From Fructobacillus parabroussonetiae (GTDB lineage: Bacteria > Bacillota > Bacilli > Lactobacillales > Lactobacillaceae): a stretch of 64,000 nt of DNA. The DNA is taken from positions 1 to 64,000 of the forward strand of contig NZ_JAAMFL010000002.1 in assembly GCF_018437265.1 (NCBI RefSeq), read 5' to 3'. Below the pieces are notes generated by a model. The model ran no database searches and was not told the DNA's origin. It saw nothing but the letters and a program-made list of their open reading frames with translations. Position 1 is the first letter of the stretch, and each line of letters opens with the position of its first letter. Positions 34,161 through 43,139 of this stretch are shown one piece after another. The position numbers and the translations under genes are program-made.

Positions 34161-34736
34161 ATGAATTTTTATCTTTTAATGCTGACTTTTTTGGCGGTCA
34201 ACCTCGACTTTTTCCTGATGATGCTTTTCTTACTGAAGAAGTATCCCTTTCGGTCGGTGCTCTTGGCCTACCTTTTTGGTACGCTCTTGTTAATGGTGCT
34301 CAGTTTTCTGGCGGGGGAAATCCTCGAAAGGTTCTTGCCGGAATGGTTGCTGGGGATTTTAGGCTTTCTGCCCATTTACTTAGCCTTTCGCGATGACGAT
34401 GAGGAAGCGGGTGAAAAGACGCGACGGTCACCCTTTTGGCTTGTGTTGACCACCTATTTATCAGTCTGTGCGGGCTGTAATTTGGCACTCTTTCTACCAG
34501 CGTTACTCGGCGTTGATTGGCTAACCTTTACTTGGGAACTACTAGTCATTGCTTTGTTGACGGTCATCATTGTTTTTGTTCTTCGTTTCTTAGCCGAAAA
34601 CAAAGTTCTGGCGATCTTGATTGACCGCTTCGGCGAAAAACTAATGAAAGTTTGCTACATTTTAATTGGCTTATACGTCTTAGTTGATTCGGGCTTTCTC
34701 CTTCATGTCCTTGGGTTAGTCAAAAGTATGTTATAA
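34161..34736 (+). CDS. CadD-like cadmium/cation resistance transporter
   Basis: 191 residues with about six hydrophobic segments. The start (FLAVNLDFFLMMLFLL) and the end (GEKLMKVCYILIGLYVLVDSG) match the CadD pattern of small LysE-superfamily exporters, although the usual Asn-hydrophobic-Asp-Asp reads Asn-Leu-Asp-Phe here. CadD proteins confer cadmium tolerance in staphylococci; the true substrate here is unknown. It is preceded by a large palindrome, but no ArsR/CadC gene is adjacent. Confidence 0.8.
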   Translation: MNFYLLMLTFLAVNLDFFLMMLFLLKKYPFRSVLLAYLFGTLLLMVLSFLAGEILERFLPEWLLGILGFLPIYLAFRDDDEEAGEKTRRSPFWLVLTTYLSVCAGCNLALFLPALLGVDWLTFTWELLVIALLTVIIVFVLRFLAENKVLAILIDRFGEKLMKVCYILIGLYVLVDSGFLLHVLGLVKSML

Positions 34737-34743
34737 GGCAGTA

Positions 34744-34777
34744 AAAAAGCGGCACACAGAAGTGAACCGCCTTTTTT
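34744..34777. terminator. Terminator between convergent genes
   Basis: Stem AAAAAGCGG-CAC with GTG-AA-CCGCCTTTTT and T-run. Confidence 0.85.
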
Positions 34778-34787
34778 TAATGGGTGA

Positions 34788-36248
34788 TTAACCCTTGAAA
34801 AACCATGAGTCACCGTTCTTAGCCAGCAATTCATCGGCTTCCTTAGGACCCATCGTGTCAGAAGCATATTTGTAAAGTGGGGCCTTGTTATCAGCATAGG
34901 CCGCTGAAAGTGCGTCAACAAACTTCCAAGCAGTGGCCACACCGTGCCAGTCAGCGAAGTTTGAGCCGTTGCCGTCCATGGCGTCGTGAAGCAAACGCTC
35001 ATAAGGAGCAGGCGTTTCGGCCTTTTGTTGATCGGTTGGTGCCCAGTTCAAGTTGATTAACTGCGTTGAGAAGTTATCGGAAACTTCCTTGGCGTTCATC
35101 GACATGGTGATGTGAGCATCCGGTGAGACAACGATTGAAAGAACCGTTTCTTGTGGTTCTTGCTGGCCACCAAACTTGAAGGCGCCAGCCTTGAAGACAA
35201 CGTCAATCCGAGTCGTCTTAGCCGCCATGCGCTTACCAGAACGGATGTAGAAAGGCACACCTTCCCAACGTGGCGTGTTGAAGTGCAACTCACCGGCAAT
35301 GTAAGTGTTGGTCTGTGAATCCTTTGGCACATCTGGCTCATCGGTGTAGGCCACGTGGCCGTCAACCGTTTGGCTGGCATCGTATTGACCACGCACGAAG
35401 TAACGGTCAGCACCCTTGGCATCGTAGATCTCAAGAGCGGAGAAAGCGGCGTTCTTGGCGTTACGAATGGCAACGTCAGAGAAGTCCTTTGGTTCTTCCA
35501 TGGCTAACCAACCGATGATTTGCATCGTGTGGTTTTGGATCATGTCCAAAAGGGCACCGGCAGTATCGTAGTAGCCTGCACGTTCTTCAACGCCGAGTGT
35601 TTCGGCCAAGGTAACTTGGACGTTTTTGATGTAGTCCTTGTTCCAGGCCGTGTTCAGCATTGGGTTACCGAAACGAAGTGGGGCAATGCCCATGACTTGT
35701 TCCTTACCCATGAAGTGGTCGATTCGATAGACCTGGTCTTCGTCGAAGGCCTGCGTCAATTCGTTTTGCAATTGTTCGGCCGTTTCGTATGATGTACCGA
35801 AAGGCTTCTCAATCATAATGCGGTTGTAGCCCTTATCAGACATGAGGCCTTCGGACTTCAAGTATTGGGCAATGGTTCCAAAGAAACGAGGGGCAACGGC
35901 TAAGTAAAAGATACGGTTACCAACCACGTTGAACTTGGCGGAGGCTTCTTCGATTTGAGCTTTCAAGCCGGCATAACCAGCAGCTTCGGTTACATCAGAG
36001 GCGATGTAAGAGAAATGCTTCAAGAAGCTTTCAACTTGGTCCTTGTCCTGTCCCTTTGAGACTGACGTGCGAACCATGTCTTGGTATTCGGCGTCCGTTA
36101 ACTCTTGACGAGACGTACCCACGATGGCAAAGTCGTCGACCAGGTAGCCTTTCTTGTACAAGTTGAAAACGGATGGGTACAGCAGGCGCTTGGCAAGATC
36201 ACCAGTTGCACCGAAGAACGTTACTAAGGTTTGTAATTCTTTCACCAT
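34788..36248 (-). CDS. zwf: Glucose-6-phosphate 1-dehydrogenase
   Basis: 486 residues from ATG 36248 (GGGGA about six bases upstream), the normal length; an ATG 33 bases further upstream lies in the likely leader. The NAD(P)-binding motif FGATGDLAKR and the substrate-site motif RIDHFMGKEQV are intact. It oxidises glucose-6-P to 6-phosphogluconolactone, the entry to the phosphoketolase pathway that replaces glycolysis in these bacteria. The -10 is TATAAT on the minus strand (36285-36290). The 6-phosphogluconate dehydrogenase gene is not in the window. Confidence 0.95.
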   Translation of the reverse strand: MVKELQTLVTFFGATGDLAKRLLYPSVFNLYKKGYLVDDFAIVGTSRQELTDAEYQDMVRTSVSKGQDKDQVESFLKHFSYIASDVTEAAGYAGLKAQIEEASAKFNVVGNRIFYLAVAPRFFGTIAQYLKSEGLMSDKGYNRIMIEKPFGTSYETAEQLQNELTQAFDEDQVYRIDHFMGKEQVMGIAPLRFGNPMLNTAWNKDYIKNVQVTLAETLGVEERAGYYDTAGALLDMIQNHTMQIIGWLAMEEPKDFSDVAIRNAKNAAFSALEIYDAKGADRYFVRGQYDASQTVDGHVAYTDEPDVPKDSQTNTYIAGELHFNTPRWEGVPFYIRSGKRMAAKTTRIDVVFKAGAFKFGGQQEPQETVLSIVVSPDAHITMSMNAKEVSDNFSTQLINLNWAPTDQQKAETPAPYERLLHDAMDGNGSNFADWHGVATAWKFVDALSAAYADNKAPLYKYASDTMGPKEADELLAKNGDSWFFKG

Positions 36249-36340
36249 AAGATTCCCCTTTTTCTCTTTTTTTCTATCCACTACATTATAAACGATACGA
36301 AAGTAAAAATCAGGAGATATTCGTAAAAAGGCAAAAAAAT

Positions 36341-36354
36341 GAAACCGGTTACTT
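36341..36354. promoter_or_regulatory. Candidate cre (CcpA) site between zwf and the MFS gene
   Basis: TGAAACCGGTTACT matches the cre consensus TGWAANCGNTNWCA at 13 of 14 positions. It lies ~50 bp upstream of the zwf -10 and ~150 bp before the MFS gene, so it could act on either. The rest of the 240-base gap shows only a TAGAAT (36412-36417) as possible -10 for the MFS gene. Confidence 0.45.
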
Positions 36355-36492
36355 TATGATAAGAAAGCTGTTATTGAAAAAGTCTCACCAATTGGTACGG
36401 CTCCCTGGTAGAATAGAAGTTAAAAGGTTTTAAGCAAGTGCTTTTTTGCAAAAAACAAGCGATACGAATGAAGAACGGCTAGGAGGCGTGCA

Positions 36493-37731
36493 ATGACAAT
36501 GAATTCAAGCAAAAAATTGAATGAAAAATGGCTGCTCTTAGCCAACCTGGCCGCCAATACGGGGCACGCGATGATTTGGCCAGTCACAACGTTGCACATG
36601 ACGCTGTCACTGGGTCAGACCTTGACCATGTCGGGCTTAGTTCTTTTGGTCGCGGCATTAATGAACGTTTTGGGTTCCTTCATTGCCGGGCAACTCTTCG
36701 ACCGATGGCGCCCTTATCCCGCTCTGCTGATTGCTTCGGCGATTGCTTTTTGTTCCGTTGGGACGCTCTTCTTTTATAATGGTTGGCCGATTTTTGCCAT
36801 TCTAATTTGGACCGCTTCGCTCGGTTTGGGTGCTATCACGACCTTGCTCAACGCTTTTGCCACGACGGTGACCGGCAAAAACACGCGCGTGATATTCAAC
36901 AACATGTACATCGTCTTGAATGTCGGCGTCGTGCTGGGTACTTTAGTCGTTGGCTACCTCTTCGACTACGGTTTTTCTTGGTTAATGTTGATCGCTTCCA
37001 TTCTGTACCTGACCTTGGGCCTTGTCGTTTTGCTGTTCTTTAACGTAGACACAGAAGTGGCACCGGTTTCAACAGCTGTACAAGAGGTCGAAAACCAAAC
37101 GGTTTTGTCCGATTCGCCGGAAGTCAAAGAAACCGTTGAAGCTGGTCGGCCAAAGCTCAAAATGACGGTTTTACTTGGTTGGATTGCCGCCTTTCTTCTA
37201 TTAATGTATCTTTCTTACATGCTTTGGGAAACGGTCATGGCGACCTATCTTCATCGCATTGGGATTTCGACGGCACACTATGCCAATCTTTGGGTTCTGA
37301 ATGGGCTGACCATCATTATTTTCCAAAAGATGATTTCCAATTGGGCCAACAAGCGAAACTACGCGATTTCCGTCATTGCGGGTGGCTTGATTTTTGCCAG
37401 CTCCTTCTTCCTGATGCTTTTTGTTAATCAGTTTTGGCAGATTGTCCTGGTCTTTGAGCTGTTGACGGTTGGTGAGATGCTGGCGTCACCACAGGTTCCG
37501 GCCTGGGTCGCACAAGTAACACCTAAAAAAGTCTCTGGGCAAGCCCAGGGCTTTGTCGGCATGATGATTTCGCTTGGCCGAATGTTAGGGCCGGTGTATG
37601 GTGGTCTGATGCTTGATCATGGCTGGTTTGCCGGGCTCTTCTTTTCGGTTTTTGCGGCCATGGTGCTGGTCAATATTGGCCTGTATTGGGCATCGATGAA
37701 AACGAAGAAAACGAACGAATTAAAGGGGTAA
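36493..37731 (+). CDS. Major facilitator superfamily transporter
   Basis: 412 residues with 12 predicted membrane helices, a charged central loop of ~35 residues (about 190-225) and the MFS motif QLFDRWRPYP after helix 2. The pattern is that of drug/proton antiporters of lactic acid bacteria; substrate unknown. AGGAGG lies six bases before the ATG. It is followed 29 bases later by the NhaC gene, probably in the same transcript. Confidence 0.88.
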   Translation: MTMNSSKKLNEKWLLLANLAANTGHAMIWPVTTLHMTLSLGQTLTMSGLVLLVAALMNVLGSFIAGQLFDRWRPYPALLIASAIAFCSVGTLFFYNGWPIFAILIWTASLGLGAITTLLNAFATTVTGKNTRVIFNNMYIVLNVGVVLGTLVVGYLFDYGFSWLMLIASILYLTLGLVVLLFFNVDTEVAPVSTAVQEVENQTVLSDSPEVKETVEAGRPKLKMTVLLGWIAAFLLLMYLSYMLWETVMATYLHRIGISTAHYANLWVLNGLTIIIFQKMISNWANKRNYAISVIAGGLIFASSFFLMLFVNQFWQIVLVFELLTVGEMLASPQVPAWVAQVTPKKVSGQAQGFVGMMISLGRMLGPVYGGLMLDHGWFAGLFFSVFAAMVLVNIGLYWASMKTKKTNELKG

Positions 37732-37760
37732 TCGCTTGATTACCAGATAGTGGAATTAAA

Positions 37761-39134
37761 ATGAAAACATTAAATCGAACATTCTCAACCCTTCTTCTTT
37801 TAGGAGTAGTGGTGATTTTAGCTGGGGGCATTATTGGCCTTGGCCTGGCCCCAATCGCTCCTTTGCTTGTAGCGATTGCCTGGGTTGTCTTATTGATGCG
37901 CCTCATTGGTGTTTCCTTTAAAGACGCGCAAGCTGCCTTGATCAAGGGAATTGAGGCGGGAATTGCGCCACTCTTTCTTTTCCTTTTGATTGGTGCCATG
38001 ATTGCGCTGTGGCTTGGTACCGGTGTCATCCCAACGATGATTTGGGCGGGCTTTAAGCTCATTAACCCCCAGTGGTTTTTGCCAACGGCACTTTTGACCT
38101 GTGCCCTGGTTGGCATGATGATCGGTTCTGCCTTTACCACCATGTCTACGGTTGGTGTAGCGCTCATGGGGATTGGAACAACCATTGGCTTCCATCCAGC
38201 CATGGTCGCCGGCTTTATCATTTCAGGAGCCATTTTTGGGGATAAGAGTTCCCCCTTGTCCGATTCAACGAACCTTGCGGCAGCCGTTGCGGAAGTTGAT
38301 CTTTTTGCCCATTTGAAAAACCTGATGTGGACGACCATTCCGGCACTCCTGGTCAGCTTGATTTTGGCCTTTGCCTTTGGAATGACCGGTGGCCATGGTG
38401 GGAACCTCGCGGCCGAAGGGTCGAGCTTAACAAGCTTGATTCAGCCAACTTGGTGGGCGATTGTGCCGATTGTCCTCATTTTCGTGACGGCTTTGAAAAA
38501 AATCCCGGCCATTCCTTCCTTGTTATTGAACGTTGTGACCTGTTCTGCCTTTTACTTGCTTTCCGGCCACTCACTAACGACTTGGTCGAATTTGGTGGTG
38601 AATGGTTTCAAGACGAGTTCCCACAATGCAACCCTGATTGCTTTGCTGAACCGTGGGGGGATGGTCGCCATGATGGACACCATCATGCTGATCATGTTGG
38701 CCCTTGGCCTTGGTGGCCTGTTGTCCAACTTAGGCATTTTGCGAGCGGTGATGAACCCCTTGGTTTCAAAGCTCAAGTCCCAACGATCGCTTGTCTTTGC
38801 TACCCTGGTGACTGGTATTGCCACCAACTTCTTGGTGGGCGAACAGTACCTGTCAACCATGCTCCCTGGTCAGTTATTTAAGGAAGACTACAAGCGCTTT
38901 GGCCTGTCGCCTTTGGCCTTGTCCCGGGCGATGGAAGATTCCGGTGCAATTGCTAACTACTTGGTCCCATGGGGTGTTGCGGGGGCTTTTGCCAGCCAAA
39001 CCTTACACGTTTCCGTCCTGGCTTTCGTTCCCTTTACCTTCTTGGCCCTGCTTTCGCCGGTCTTTTCCCTGCTTTCTGCTTTGACAGGAATTGGCTTGCG
39101 CCAAGCAAAGGAAACCGTTGCCGAAAAAGAATAA
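37761..39134 (+). CDS. nhaC: NhaC-family Na+/H+ antiporter
   Basis: 457 residues with ten or more membrane helices. The segment IFGDKSSPLSDSTNLAAA, a hallmark of NhaC-type antiporters, is intact. Members exchange sodium for protons (some exchange malate or lactate with Na+/H+, the MleN branch). GTGGA is a weak ribosome site six bases before the ATG. Because malate permease is missing beside mleA, the MleN alternative is worth keeping in mind. Confidence 0.88.
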   Translation: MKTLNRTFSTLLLLGVVVILAGGIIGLGLAPIAPLLVAIAWVVLLMRLIGVSFKDAQAALIKGIEAGIAPLFLFLLIGAMIALWLGTGVIPTMIWAGFKLINPQWFLPTALLTCALVGMMIGSAFTTMSTVGVALMGIGTTIGFHPAMVAGFIISGAIFGDKSSPLSDSTNLAAAVAEVDLFAHLKNLMWTTIPALLVSLILAFAFGMTGGHGGNLAAEGSSLTSLIQPTWWAIVPIVLIFVTALKKIPAIPSLLLNVVTCSAFYLLSGHSLTTWSNLVVNGFKTSSHNATLIALLNRGGMVAMMDTIMLIMLALGLGGLLSNLGILRAVMNPLVSKLKSQRSLVFATLVTGIATNFLVGEQYLSTMLPGQLFKEDYKRFGLSPLALSRAMEDSGAIANYLVPWGVAGAFASQTLHVSVLAFVPFTFLALLSPVFSLLSALTGIGLRQAKETVAEKE

Positions 39135-39143
39135 AAAATCGTG

Positions 39144-39173
39144 AAAAAGTCGGTGTATTTCACCGACTTTTTT
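39144..39173 (+). terminator. Terminator, AAAAAGTCG type
   Basis: Perfect arms AAAAAGTCGGTG and complement around TATTT. Confidence 0.93.
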
Positions 39174-39224
39174 CGTATGATTAGGTGTAGGGGAGAAGAG
39201 CTCTGGTGGAGGTTCTGATTCCCC

Positions 39225-39253
39225 TTGCGAAAAGTCGCGAAATTTAGTATATT
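39225..39253 (+). promoter_or_regulatory. rpsF operon promoter
   Basis: -35 TTGCGA (39225-39230) and -10 TATATT (39248-39253), 17-bp spacer. Confidence 0.75.
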
Positions 39254-39263
39254 AAATAGACGT

Positions 39264-39305
39264 GAGTGCAGACATTGCACGCACTCCTTGCAACCAGCCG
39301 GTTGC
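39264..39305 (+). promoter_or_regulatory. Structured rpsF leader, possible S6:S18-binding site
   Basis: Two hairpins: GAGTGC/GCACTC (39264-39286) and GCAACC-AGCC-GGTTGC (39290-39305), the latter with CCG in its loop region. Autoregulatory S6:S18 leaders with a conserved CCG are known upstream of rpsF in many bacteria. Confidence 0.5.
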
Positions 39306-39330
39306 CAGAGACCAAAAGGAGGAAAAATCG

Positions 39331-39630
39331 ATGACCACAGCATACGAATTAACTTATATCATTCGCCCCGACATGGAAGCCGATGCCAAGAAGGCGCTCG
39401 TAGAACGCTTTGACGGTATCTTGTCTGACAACGGTGCGAACGTTACCAAGTCAGCTGACTGGGCCGCTAACCGCCGTTTCGCTTACGAAATCGCTGGTTA
39501 CCGCGAAGGTACTTACCACGTAATCGAATTCACTGCTGATTCTAACGAAGCAGCAAACGAATTCGACCGTTTGGCAAAGATCTCAGCCGACATCTTGCGT
39601 CACATGATCGTTAAAGCAGACGAAAAGTAA
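39331..39630 (+). CDS. rpsF: 30S ribosomal protein S6
   Basis: 99 residues from ATG 39331, seven bases after AAAGGAGG; an in-frame upstream ATG at 39262 falls in the structured leader. Characteristic S6 start ([19 protein letters not shown]) and [12 protein letters not shown]. It binds 16S rRNA as a pair with S18, encoded two genes downstream. First gene of the conserved rpsF-ssb-rpsR operon. Confidence 0.96.
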   Translation: MTTAYELTYIIRPDMEADAKKALVERFDGILSDNGANVTKSADWAANRRFAYEIAGYREGTYHVIEFTADSNEAANEFDRLAKISADILRHMIVKADEK

Positions 39631-39660
39631 ACCGAAATTCCACCGGGAGGAACCTAAAAG

Positions 39661-40191
39661 ATGATTAATCGAGTAGTTTTAATTGGACGGTTAACCCGTG
39701 ATGTGGAATTGCGCTATACCCAGTCTGGGGTGGCGGTAGGTTCCTTTACGATTGCCGTAAACCGGAACTTCACCAACGCCAATGGTGACCGTGAAGCTGA
39801 CTTTATTAACGCCGTTATCTGGCGGAAGGCAGCGGAAAACTTTGCCAACTTTACTGGCAAGGGCGCCATGGTTGCGATCGAAGGTCGCTTGCAAACGCGT
39901 AACTACGAAAACAACGCAGGCCAACGTGTTTACGTGACGGAAGTTTCAGTCGACAACTTCTCATTGTTGGAGTCAAAGGCTGATTCAGAACGTCGTCGTG
40001 CACAAAACGGCTCCTCTGACCAGAGTCAGAGCGGTTCTTTTGCAGGAAACAACAACTACGGCTCTGCCGCAGCTGATCCATTTGCAAGTAACAGTCAAAA
40101 TAACAATCAAGCTGGCAGCCAAAGTGCTAACCCATTTGCCGCCAACTCAAATTCGGAAATCGACATCTCAGATGACGATTTGCCATTCTAA
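39661..40191 (+). CDS. ssb: Single-stranded DNA-binding protein
   Basis: 176 residues. OB-fold (MINRVVLIGRLTRDVELRYT) over about 105 residues, a Gln/Asn/Ser-rich flexible linker, and the acidic partner-binding tip DISDDDLPF. It coats single-stranded DNA and recruits repair and replication proteins. Middle gene of rpsF-ssb-rpsR, with GGGAGG upstream. Confidence 0.96.
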   Translation: MINRVVLIGRLTRDVELRYTQSGVAVGSFTIAVNRNFTNANGDREADFINAVIWRKAAENFANFTGKGAMVAIEGRLQTRNYENNAGQRVYVTEVSVDNFSLLESKADSERRRAQNGSSDQSQSGSFAGNNNYGSAAADPFASNSQNNNQAGSQSANPFAANSNSEIDISDDDLPF

Positions 40192-40218
40192 AAATTCTTT
40201 TCAGAAAGGAGCATACTC

Positions 40219-40482
40219 ATGTCAGAACAAAACGCACGTCCACAACGTCGTCGCCCACAAGGCGGCCCACGTCGTCGCCGTAAGGTTGACTACATTGCAG
40301 CCAACCACATCGAATACGTTGACTACAAGGACACGGAATTGTTGGAACGCTTCATCTCAGAACGTGGTAAGATCTTGCCACGTCGTGTGACTGGAACGTC
40401 AGCAAAGAACCAACGTAAGGTAACGGCCGCTATTAAGCGCGCCCGCATCATGGCGTTGTTGCCATTCGTCACTGAAGATTAA
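40219..40482 (+). CDS. rpsR: 30S ribosomal protein S18
   Basis: 87 residues, longer at the basic N-terminus ([20 protein letters not shown]) than the ~78 of many bacteria, with the conserved core [23 protein letters not shown] precedes the ATG. Last gene of the operon, closed by a strong terminator. Confidence 0.96.
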   Translation: MSEQNARPQRRRPQGGPRRRRKVDYIAANHIEYVDYKDTELLERFISERGKILPRRVTGTSAKNQRKVTAAIKRARIMALLPFVTED

Positions 40483-40487
40483 TGGTT

Positions 40488-40518
40488 AAAAAAGCAGGAC
40501 TGCGGTCCTGCTTTTTTT
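40488..40518 (+). terminator. Terminator of the rpsF operon
   Basis: Stem AAAAAAGCAGGAC / GTCCTGCTTTTTT with TGCG loop. Confidence 0.93.
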
Positions 40519-40609
40519 ATTTCACTCATGCTCGCTTTTTGCGGCGTCAATTTCAGCTAGCAAATTATGGTAAAATAAGTCCTAGGATATAAAGATTGTT
40601 GAGGAAAAC

Positions 40610-42634
40610 ATGAAGACGTTTTTAAATATCGGGGCCTTATCCCGTTACCAACAAAATAAGACTTTTGTGATGTCAGCGGCCATGGCCACTGTTGTGACAG
40701 TGCTGTCATTGGGACTGGCCATTTTTGTTAATTGGATTTTTGGCCTTGTCTGGCTTTTGTTGTTGGTGTTAATGGCAGCTGCCCTTGTTCGCCAGCTGAT
40801 TTTGGCTAGCCAGGACTCCGAATCCTATTTGGAGGAGCTGACTTATCGAGTGAAGACTGGTCAGCAAGAAGCTGTTTTGCAAATGCCGGTCGGTATTATT
40901 TTGTTTGGCGACCAGCGTGTTGTATGGGTAAACCCATACATACAAGAATTGCTTGGTGACCGTGACATCATCGGAAGTAACTTGCTTGACGATGAAGAGG
41001 GAATCAAATCAGCGATTGAAAACGATGGCGAATCAACCATTCACTGGTTGGACCGCTCCTTTACGATTGACTATCAAAAAGACCTGGGTGCTTTGTACCT
41101 GTTGGATACAACCGAAAACGTCGCCCTTGAAAAGAACTTAGCCGACCACCGGTTAGTGACGGGAATTGTTTCGGTTGATAACTACGAAGAAGTGACGGAA
41201 GGAATGCCGGATTCCGAGACGTCGAAGTTGCGAACCGAAGTGACTGAGCAGCTGACGAATTGGGCAAAAAAGTATGATTTGTACGTCCGCCGTTTATCAC
41301 CGGTTTCTTATCTGCTGATGGGTTATCAGTTGGATTTGCAGCGGGCGGAAGACGACAAGTTTTCCGTCGTCAAAGCCATTCGTGAAGCCACGGCTCAGCA
41401 GAATTCGCCTCTGACTTTGTCAATGGGGATTGCCTATGGTGAAAAAGACATTAACTCCCTGGTTCAGTTGGCTCAGACGAACCTTGACCTGGCCCTTGGC
41501 CGTGGTGGTGATCAGGTTGTGGTGAAAGCCGAAGATGCACCGGCTCGTTTCTACGGTGGAACGACGAATCCGATGGAAAAGCGGACCCGTGTCCGGGCTC
41601 GTGTGATTTCGCAGACGATTGCCGAATTAATGGACCAGGCGGACCAAATTTTCGTGGTTGGCCACAAAATGCCTGACTTGGATGCCGTCGGTTCAGCGAT
41701 GGGCCTTTGGCGTTTTGCACAAACGCGTGAAAAGAAAGCCTTTGTCGTTGTCGATGAAGAACACATCTTCTCCGATATCCAATCGCTTCTTCGGGCCGTT
41801 CGAAACACGGATCCAGAAGATGCGCAACCGGGTGTTAACCTGGGCGCTTCGGTTATTTCTGAAAAAGATGCGCTCGAACGCGCAACGGATCAATCGCTCT
41901 TGATTTTGGTTGACCACGCCAAGGAACAATTGACCGGAGCACCAGAACTTTTGCATGATCTTTCAAACCGTTTGGTGGTCATTGACCATCACCGATTAGC
42001 AGAAGACGGCTTGTCAGAAAAGCCAATGCTAACTTATATCGAGCCTTATGCTTCATCAACTTCTGAATTAGTGACGGAATTGTTGCAGTATCAAAACCAA
42101 AAGGGTGCGCCAATTACTCGTTTGGAAGCCACAGCCATGTTGGGTGGTATCCAGGTCGATACAAAGAACTTTGTTCTTCGTACGGGATCTCGAACCTTTG
42201 ATGCGGCTTCCTACCTACGTGCCAATGGGGCCGATAACGAATTGATTCAATCCTTCTTGAAGGAGAAGTTTGCCGACTTTAAGGCCCGTGCCGAATTGAT
42301 TTCACAAGCTGAAATCCGGGAGGACGCGGCTATTTCGGTTGGGGATAATGAGACGATTTATCCTGGTGTTATTACGGCTCAGGCCGCTGATGAATTGCTT
42401 CAAATTGAAGGCGTCAAAGCCTCCTTTGTTTTGACAAAGCGCCAAGATGGACGTGTTGGCATTTCGGCCCGTTCCAATGGTGACTTTAACGTGCAGACGG
42501 TCATGGAAGACTTGGGCGGTGGCGGTCACTTGTCCAATGCGGCCACTCAAATGACGGACACGACGACAAAGGAAGCCTACGATCAGTTGATTCAAGCAAT
42601 TGAAGGACAAGAAGCCGAAGAAGCGTCGATTTAA
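40610..42634 (+). CDS. gdpP: Cyclic-di-AMP phosphodiesterase GdpP
   Basis: 674 residues. Two N-terminal membrane helices, a PAS-like segment (to about 180), a degenerate GGDEF domain ([11 protein letters not shown]) and a C-terminal DHH/DHHA1 module with [13 protein letters not shown] and DHH at about residues 459-461. GdpP hydrolyses c-di-AMP and tunes osmotic and cell-wall homeostasis. A -10 TAAAAT (near 40570) and GAGGAAA upstream support the start. The order rpsR-gdpP-rplI-dnaB is conserved in Firmicutes. Confidence 0.94.
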   Translation: MKTFLNIGALSRYQQNKTFVMSAAMATVVTVLSLGLAIFVNWIFGLVWLLLLVLMAAALVRQLILASQDSESYLEELTYRVKTGQQEAVLQMPVGIILFGDQRVVWVNPYIQELLGDRDIIGSNLLDDEEGIKSAIENDGESTIHWLDRSFTIDYQKDLGALYLLDTTENVALEKNLADHRLVTGIVSVDNYEEVTEGMPDSETSKLRTEVTEQLTNWAKKYDLYVRRLSPVSYLLMGYQLDLQRAEDDKFSVVKAIREATAQQNSPLTLSMGIAYGEKDINSLVQLAQTNLDLALGRGGDQVVVKAEDAPARFYGGTTNPMEKRTRVRARVISQTIAELMDQADQIFVVGHKMPDLDAVGSAMGLWRFAQTREKKAFVVVDEEHIFSDIQSLLRAVRNTDPEDAQPGVNLGASVISEKDALERATDQSLLILVDHAKEQLTGAPELLHDLSNRLVVIDHHRLAEDGLSEKPMLTYIEPYASSTSELVTELLQYQNQKGAPITRLEATAMLGGIQVDTKNFVLRTGSRTFDAASYLRANGADNELIQSFLKEKFADFKARAELISQAEIREDAAISVGDNETIYPGVITAQAADELLQIEGVKASFVLTKRQDGRVGISARSNGDFNVQTVMEDLGGGGHLSNAATQMTDTTTKEAYDQLIQAIEGQEAEEASI

Positions 42635-42684
42635 GTTATAATAGAAGAAAGGACTCGGGACCTCGTCCCCAAAAGGAGGCAGAA

Positions 42685-43137
42685 ATGAAAGTTGTATTTT
42701 TGGAAGATGTAAAGGGTCGCGGTAAGAAGGGCGAAGTCAAGGAAGTACCCGATGGCTACGCCAATAACTTCTTAATTAAAAACAAGAAGGCGGAACCTGC
42801 AACGGGCAAGAATCTCGGTGCGGTGAAGGGTCGCCAAAAGGCCGAGGAAAAGCAGGCTGCCGCTGAGTTAGCAGCTGCTGAAGAACTGAAGGCCCTGCTT
42901 GAAAACGAAAAAACCATCGTCACCATTCCTGGAAAAGCCGGAACGGACGGTCGTCTTTTCGGTGCCGTTTCGTCAAAGCAAATCGTGGCGGCTTTGGAAA
43001 AGCAGTACCAAGTAAAGTTGGATAAGCGGAAGTTGTTGATGAACCAACCCATTCATGCAATGGGCTTTACAACCATCCCGGTTAAATTGCACAAGAAGGT
43101 ACAAGCCGATCTGCGTGTCCACGTACAAGAGGGGTAA
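42685..43137 (+). CDS. rplI: 50S ribosomal protein L9
   Basis: 150 residues. The N-terminal domain starts [18 protein letters not shown], with the long connecting helix and a C-terminal domain ([13 protein letters not shown]). AAAGGAGG precedes the ATG. A TATAAT at 42637-42642 just after gdpP may give it an extra promoter. It is two bases from dnaB, so the two are co-translated. Confidence 0.96.
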   Translation: MKVVFLEDVKGRGKKGEVKEVPDGYANNFLIKNKKAEPATGKNLGAVKGRQKAEEKQAAAELAAAEELKALLENEKTIVTIPGKAGTDGRLFGAVSSKQIVAALEKQYQVKLDKRKLLMNQPIHAMGFTTIPVKLHKKVQADLRVHVQEG

Positions 43138-43139
43138 TC

